64,000 nucleotides of DNA from Aerococcus sp. Group 1. Lineage in GTDB: Bacteria; Bacillota; Bacilli; Lactobacillales; Aerococcaceae. A program made the position numbers and the translations under genes. The notes below the pieces were generated by a model. It saw only the letters and a list, made by a program, of their open reading frames with translations, did no database searches and was not told where the DNA came from. The stretch spans positions 1,302,001-1,366,000 of the forward strand of contig NC_015278.1 of the NCBI RefSeq assembly GCF_000193205.1, in the 5' to 3' direction. Numbering within the stretch: the stretch's first letter is position 1; each line of letters starts with the position of its first letter. This document shows, in pieces, positions 61,307-64,000 of the stretch.

Positions 61307-62304
61307 CTTACTTGCTCCTTTCTGGCCTCTTTCACTTGCATCATTTGATAATAACGGTAAAGCCAATAAGGCGCTTTAGGAAAAGCCTTCTGAAAACTTT
61401 CAAAGTGATTATAAGCAAGCGACCAATCAATCTTCTTTAAATCTGCGCCGAACAAGTCACTGGCTTCCTGGGCTAAAACTTCTGGACGAGAAAGCATAAT
61501 GTCCACATAATGATCGGCTATGGTAGAAACTTTTAAATGACGGTTTTTAGCAATTTTTTCTAATGAATAGCCCTGTTTAATATAACCATAGCTCACATTA
61601 GCGGAATCTGACCAAGGAGGATAGGGGGCAATAAAGCTTTCAAAAAAGCTTTTTAAGAGGGGGTAAGTATCCGCGGATAGAACTGTGATCATGAGGCGAT
61701 CAATTAAACTACTATAGTACAAATGGCATTGGTCTAAAGTAAAATGATAACGACTTGCTAATTCTTCATAAGTCAGCGCTGGCAAGTCAACATAACCGAT
61801 CCGAGCCAATAACATATCGGCCTGCTCCAGTGGCCAAGCAGCTAAAATTGCTTCTAATTCCTGGCCTAGTATAGTCGCTAACTCCTTTTTACGATACTTT
61901 TTTTGCGTCCAAGCAAAGAAGCACTTGACCTGGTATTGAATTTGAGCACTTTGTGTAAGGGGTTGGTAGCTTTTTTCACCATGGCTAGCATTAGCTAGAG
62001 CTTGAAAGAATAAGAGTAGACTAGTCTGTATAGCCTGGTGGTTAGCTTTTGGAAATAGCCCCTGCCGGTATTTTAGACCAGCCAATAAAGTTTGCATATC
62101 AGTCTCTGGCTCATGATCAACCTGGCCTAACTTTTCCCAGCTTAACTTGGATAATTGAGGACATAAGTTAAATAAGAATAAGAGCTGGTGACTATAGGCG
62201 TAAAACAAGCTAGAGGGTGTGCGTTTACCAATAAGAATTTGATAAAGTGTATTTTGATTCAAGTCTGCTGTGCCTTTCTTGACTTCAGCTAAGAGTTCTA
62301 ACAT
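61300..62304 (-). CDS. YpbB-like helix-turn-helix protein
   Basis: 334 residues from ATG 62304 (MLELLAEVKKGTADLNQNTL) with GAGGGG upstream. Mostly helical; the C-terminal region KQGYSLEKIAKNRHLKVSTIADHYVDIML (about 240-270) is the HTH found in the YpbB/RecQ-associated family. Always upstream of recQ/recS in related bacteria, suggesting a joint role in DNA processing; biochemical function unknown. Confidence 0.75.
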   Translation of the reverse strand: MLELLAEVKKGTADLNQNTLYQILIGKRTPSSLFYAYSHQLLFLFNLCPQLSKLSWEKLGQVDHEPETDMQTLLAGLKYRQGLFPKANHQAIQTSLLLFFQALANASHGEKSYQPLTQSAQIQYQVKCFFAWTQKKYRKKELATILGQELEAILAAWPLEQADMLLARIGYVDLPALTYEELASRYHFTLDQCHLYYSSLIDRLMITVLSADTYPLLKSFFESFIAPYPPWSDSANVSYGYIKQGYSLEKIAKNRHLKVSTIADHYVDIMLSRPEVLAQEASDLFGADLKKIDWSLAYNHFESFQKAFPKAPYWLYRYYQMMQVKEARKEQVRC

Positions 62305-62497
62305 CTTTTCACCCCTCATTGTCTATTTTCACATTCATTATAGCGAAGACCTACGAAAAAGGAAAAAGAAGAGGCAGATGAAAGACCAATCGAAATAAAT
62401 CCTATTAATTTTATCTATTTAACTCACCATTACTGATCAATACGACTTTGTAATTCTTACTAAGTCTGATCTCAATAATTTAGCCTTTATTTAATTT

Positions 62498-62515
62498 TTG
62501 GGATAGCTATCCCAA
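62498..62515. promoter_or_regulatory. 18-bp perfect palindrome, candidate operator
   Basis: TTGGGATAGCTATCCCAA is self-complementary along its full length. It lies 220 bases upstream of the Mga-like regulator in otherwise AT-rich sequence. Confidence 0.4.
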
Positions 62516-62670
62516 GGATTGTATATTAAAAATCAAATTCTTATGTTTTAATGTAATAAGACTATTTGTTTTTACGCATCAAGACTGCATGTGTATCATA
62601 ACTGTTTTTCTAAAAAGCAAGACCACTATTTAAAAAGACATTTACTATCAACATGATTGAGATTAAAAAC

Positions 62671-62713
62671 AAAAAGGACGACTGGATAATTTTCCAAGTC
62701 GTCTTTAATTTTT
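62671..62713. terminator. Hairpin with T-rich flanks before the Mga-like gene
   Basis: GACGACT and AGTCGTC form the stem with GG/CC inside; TTTAATTTTT follows on the plus strand and CTTTTTGTTTTT on the minus strand. It may be a leader attenuator or a terminator of an unseen transcript. Confidence 0.5.
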
Positions 62714-62737
62714 CTTACAGAAGGGAGTAATATTTAA

Positions 62738-64000
62738 ATGGATACATCAACAGACCAAACAATGGCCAAGCTACTGAGTAAATTAGACCAGCGGCGCTTA
62801 AATATTATCAAATACCTCATTAGCAGTGATCAAGAAATGGTGGCCATCAAAGAATTAAAGAACCATTTTAATTGTTCATCACAGACAATAATTTCTGACT
62901 TAAAGCAACTCATTCTCATTTTTCCCGACAAACTACAGTTTGAAATGAAATATAAATACATCAAATTAGTTGCTTCTACCCCGCCTCAGCTTAATGCATT
63001 TTATCCTTACTTTTTTAGCAATAGTATTTATTTCATTTTAATACGAACCATTTTCAGTCAAAAAATTTACTATATTTCTTATATGTGCGAAAAGTTATTC
63101 GTTAGTCGGTCTACTCTTTATCGCATCATTGATTCCATTAACCAATTTTTTACCAGTTATTATCCAAGTCTCAGTCTCACCATGAACCCCTTTACTATTG
63201 AGGGTCCCGAACGTGAGGTAAGGAAATTTTATTACGATTTTTTGAATTTGGTTACCAGTTAACCCAATGGCCTTTTAATGAGGTGAGTCATCAGGATATT
63301 AACAAAATCTCCCTCTACTTAAGGCACTCCATGCCTAGCCTAGGACTTTATAGTAGTCACCCCTTGTTCCCCATTATTCTTGCCATCAATTTAATTCGTT
63401 ATAAGCATAAAGACCTGGTCCAAGACGGTTACTTACCAAGGGACCTATCGAGCCTACAAGAATCCTTAACCGCCACAAAAGCCCAATTTACTATCTTTGA
63501 TATCGAGTATCGCCTAAAAATATCCATCAATTCTGAAGCCGTCCGTCAACTCTTAGTCGGTCTAGCACCACACACCACCTACTTATCTATCCAAGCTTTA
63601 AAGGAAGAAATTCGTTCTTCAAATGATCATTCTCAAGCCATCGCTAACTTCTTTAAAGAATTGGATCAACTAACGACCAGCCAGCAATTAAGTCCTTTAG
63701 ACCAAGATAAGAAGGATCTGTTGCTTTTATTACTCTATAATTGCTGCCAGGATAAGCTCGATGTAAAGGAAAATGAAAATTATTCTAAGATGCAGTTGAC
63801 TGCTTTAGAAATCAGTAATTTAAAGGAAAAATGGGAACTCATCCTTCCCGGCTTTAACGCCCGTCTACAGCCAATTCTAGAAAGTTTTCAATCCTATTTC
63901 AGTAAAGGGCTAATGGCCAAACGTACGGCTATTATGTTTTCTTATGTCTATTCATTTTATCCCTTAACAATCAATCATTTTTATAAGGACTATAAACGCC
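62738..64000 (+). CDS. Mga/BglG-like helix-turn-helix regulator, frame broken, 3' end missing
   Basis: DNA-binding regulator running past the window. ATG 62738 follows GAAGGGAG. N-terminal HTH (MVAIKELKNHFNCSSQTIISDL) and a Mga-type second HTH (YMCEKLFVSRSTLYRIIDSINQ). The frame stops at 63262, but one added T in the T6 run at 63238-63243 lets it continue with FGYQLTQWPFNEVSHQDINK to the window end, giving at least 420 residues. The later part looks like the PRD-like region of Mga/AtxA proteins. Target genes are not in the window. Confidence 0.8.

Larger units (their letters stand above)
62305..62737. other. Intergenic region between ypbB-like and Mga-like genes
   Basis: 433 AT-rich bases with no gene. 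Contains a minus-strand TATAAT (62337-62342) likely serving the ypbB-like gene, an 18-bp perfect palindrome at 62498-62515, and a hairpin with T run at 62671-62713. Confidence 0.5.

Overview
The window reads as chromosomal DNA of a low-GC Gram-positive bacterium of the order Lactobacillales. Gene orders typical of Firmicutes (secG-est-rnr-smpB, cggR-gap-pgk-tpi-eno, dapB-cca-dinG-aspB-dnaD, cmk-rpsA-der-hup), a PyrR-type leader, a CcpA (cre) site, a CtsR box and a 16S-Ile-Ala-23S-5S operon followed by a long tRNA array all point that way. An Aerococcaceae-like organism is a reasonable guess but I cannot prove it without a 16S comparison.

Layout: 1-0.6 kb, end of uppP; 0.8-4.4 kb, ald, ddh and lysA; 4.7-5.4 kb, an orphan phoU; 5.6-8.4 kb, a short pyrF-pyrE-MFS operon behind a PyrR attenuator; 8.6-9.0 kb, tmRNA; 9.1-10.9 kb, a histidine phosphatase and an AraC regulator; 11-14.9 kb, secG-est-rnr-smpB; 15-17.3 kb, serC-serA; 17.4-19.4 kb, DUF1461, HAD phosphatase and yutD; 19.6-25.1 kb, the glycolytic operon cggR-gap-pgk-tpiA-eno; 25.3-26.3 kb, clpP and tRNA-Arg; 26.5-31 kb, an ISL3-family element, a metQ lipoprotein gene and an IS3-family element; 31-34.7 kb, the fructose operon fruR-fruK-fruA; 34.9-42.3 kb, a complete rRNA operon with 2 spacer tRNAs and a 22-tRNA tail; 42.4-44.8 kb, pgi, an S1-domain protein and a cyclophilin; 44.9-46.4 kb, a DUF212 protein and a ferredoxin-NADP reductase; 46.5-55.3 kb, dnaD-aspB-ypmB-dinG-cca-dapB-TPR and hup; 55.5-62.3 kb, der, rpsA, cmk, a LysM protein, recQ and a ypbB-like gene; 62.7-64 kb, an Mga/BglG-like regulator running off the end.

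How genes fit together: dapB (tetrahydrodipicolinate), ddh (direct amination to meso-diaminopimelate) and lysA (decarboxylation) together give the lower part of a dehydrogenase-variant lysine pathway. smpB and ssrA give trans-translation, with RNase R from the same gene group as the nuclease partner. The glycolytic operon holds five consecutive triose-phase functions under a CggR repressor. The fructose operon has regulator, kinase and PTS permease with a cre site just downstream of its promoter.

The most notable observations are not a new defence or metabolic system. (i) Ten single-base frame breaks, all in A/T runs, cut seven genes including the normally essential cca and cmk. This looks like a homopolymer error signature of the assembly rather than real gene decay. 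(ii) Both insertion sequences sit exactly in rho-independent terminators (of metQ and fruA). The uninterrupted terminators and target duplications can be rebuilt from the flanks, and both elements carry inward-facing terminators at their ends. (iii) Between metQ and the IS3 element there is a promoter-hairpin-terminator unit of about 100 nt that may be a small RNA. (iv) An MFS transporter appears to belong to the PyrR-controlled pyrimidine operon. I saw no CRISPR array, prophage, toxin-antitoxin pair or recognised defence gene.
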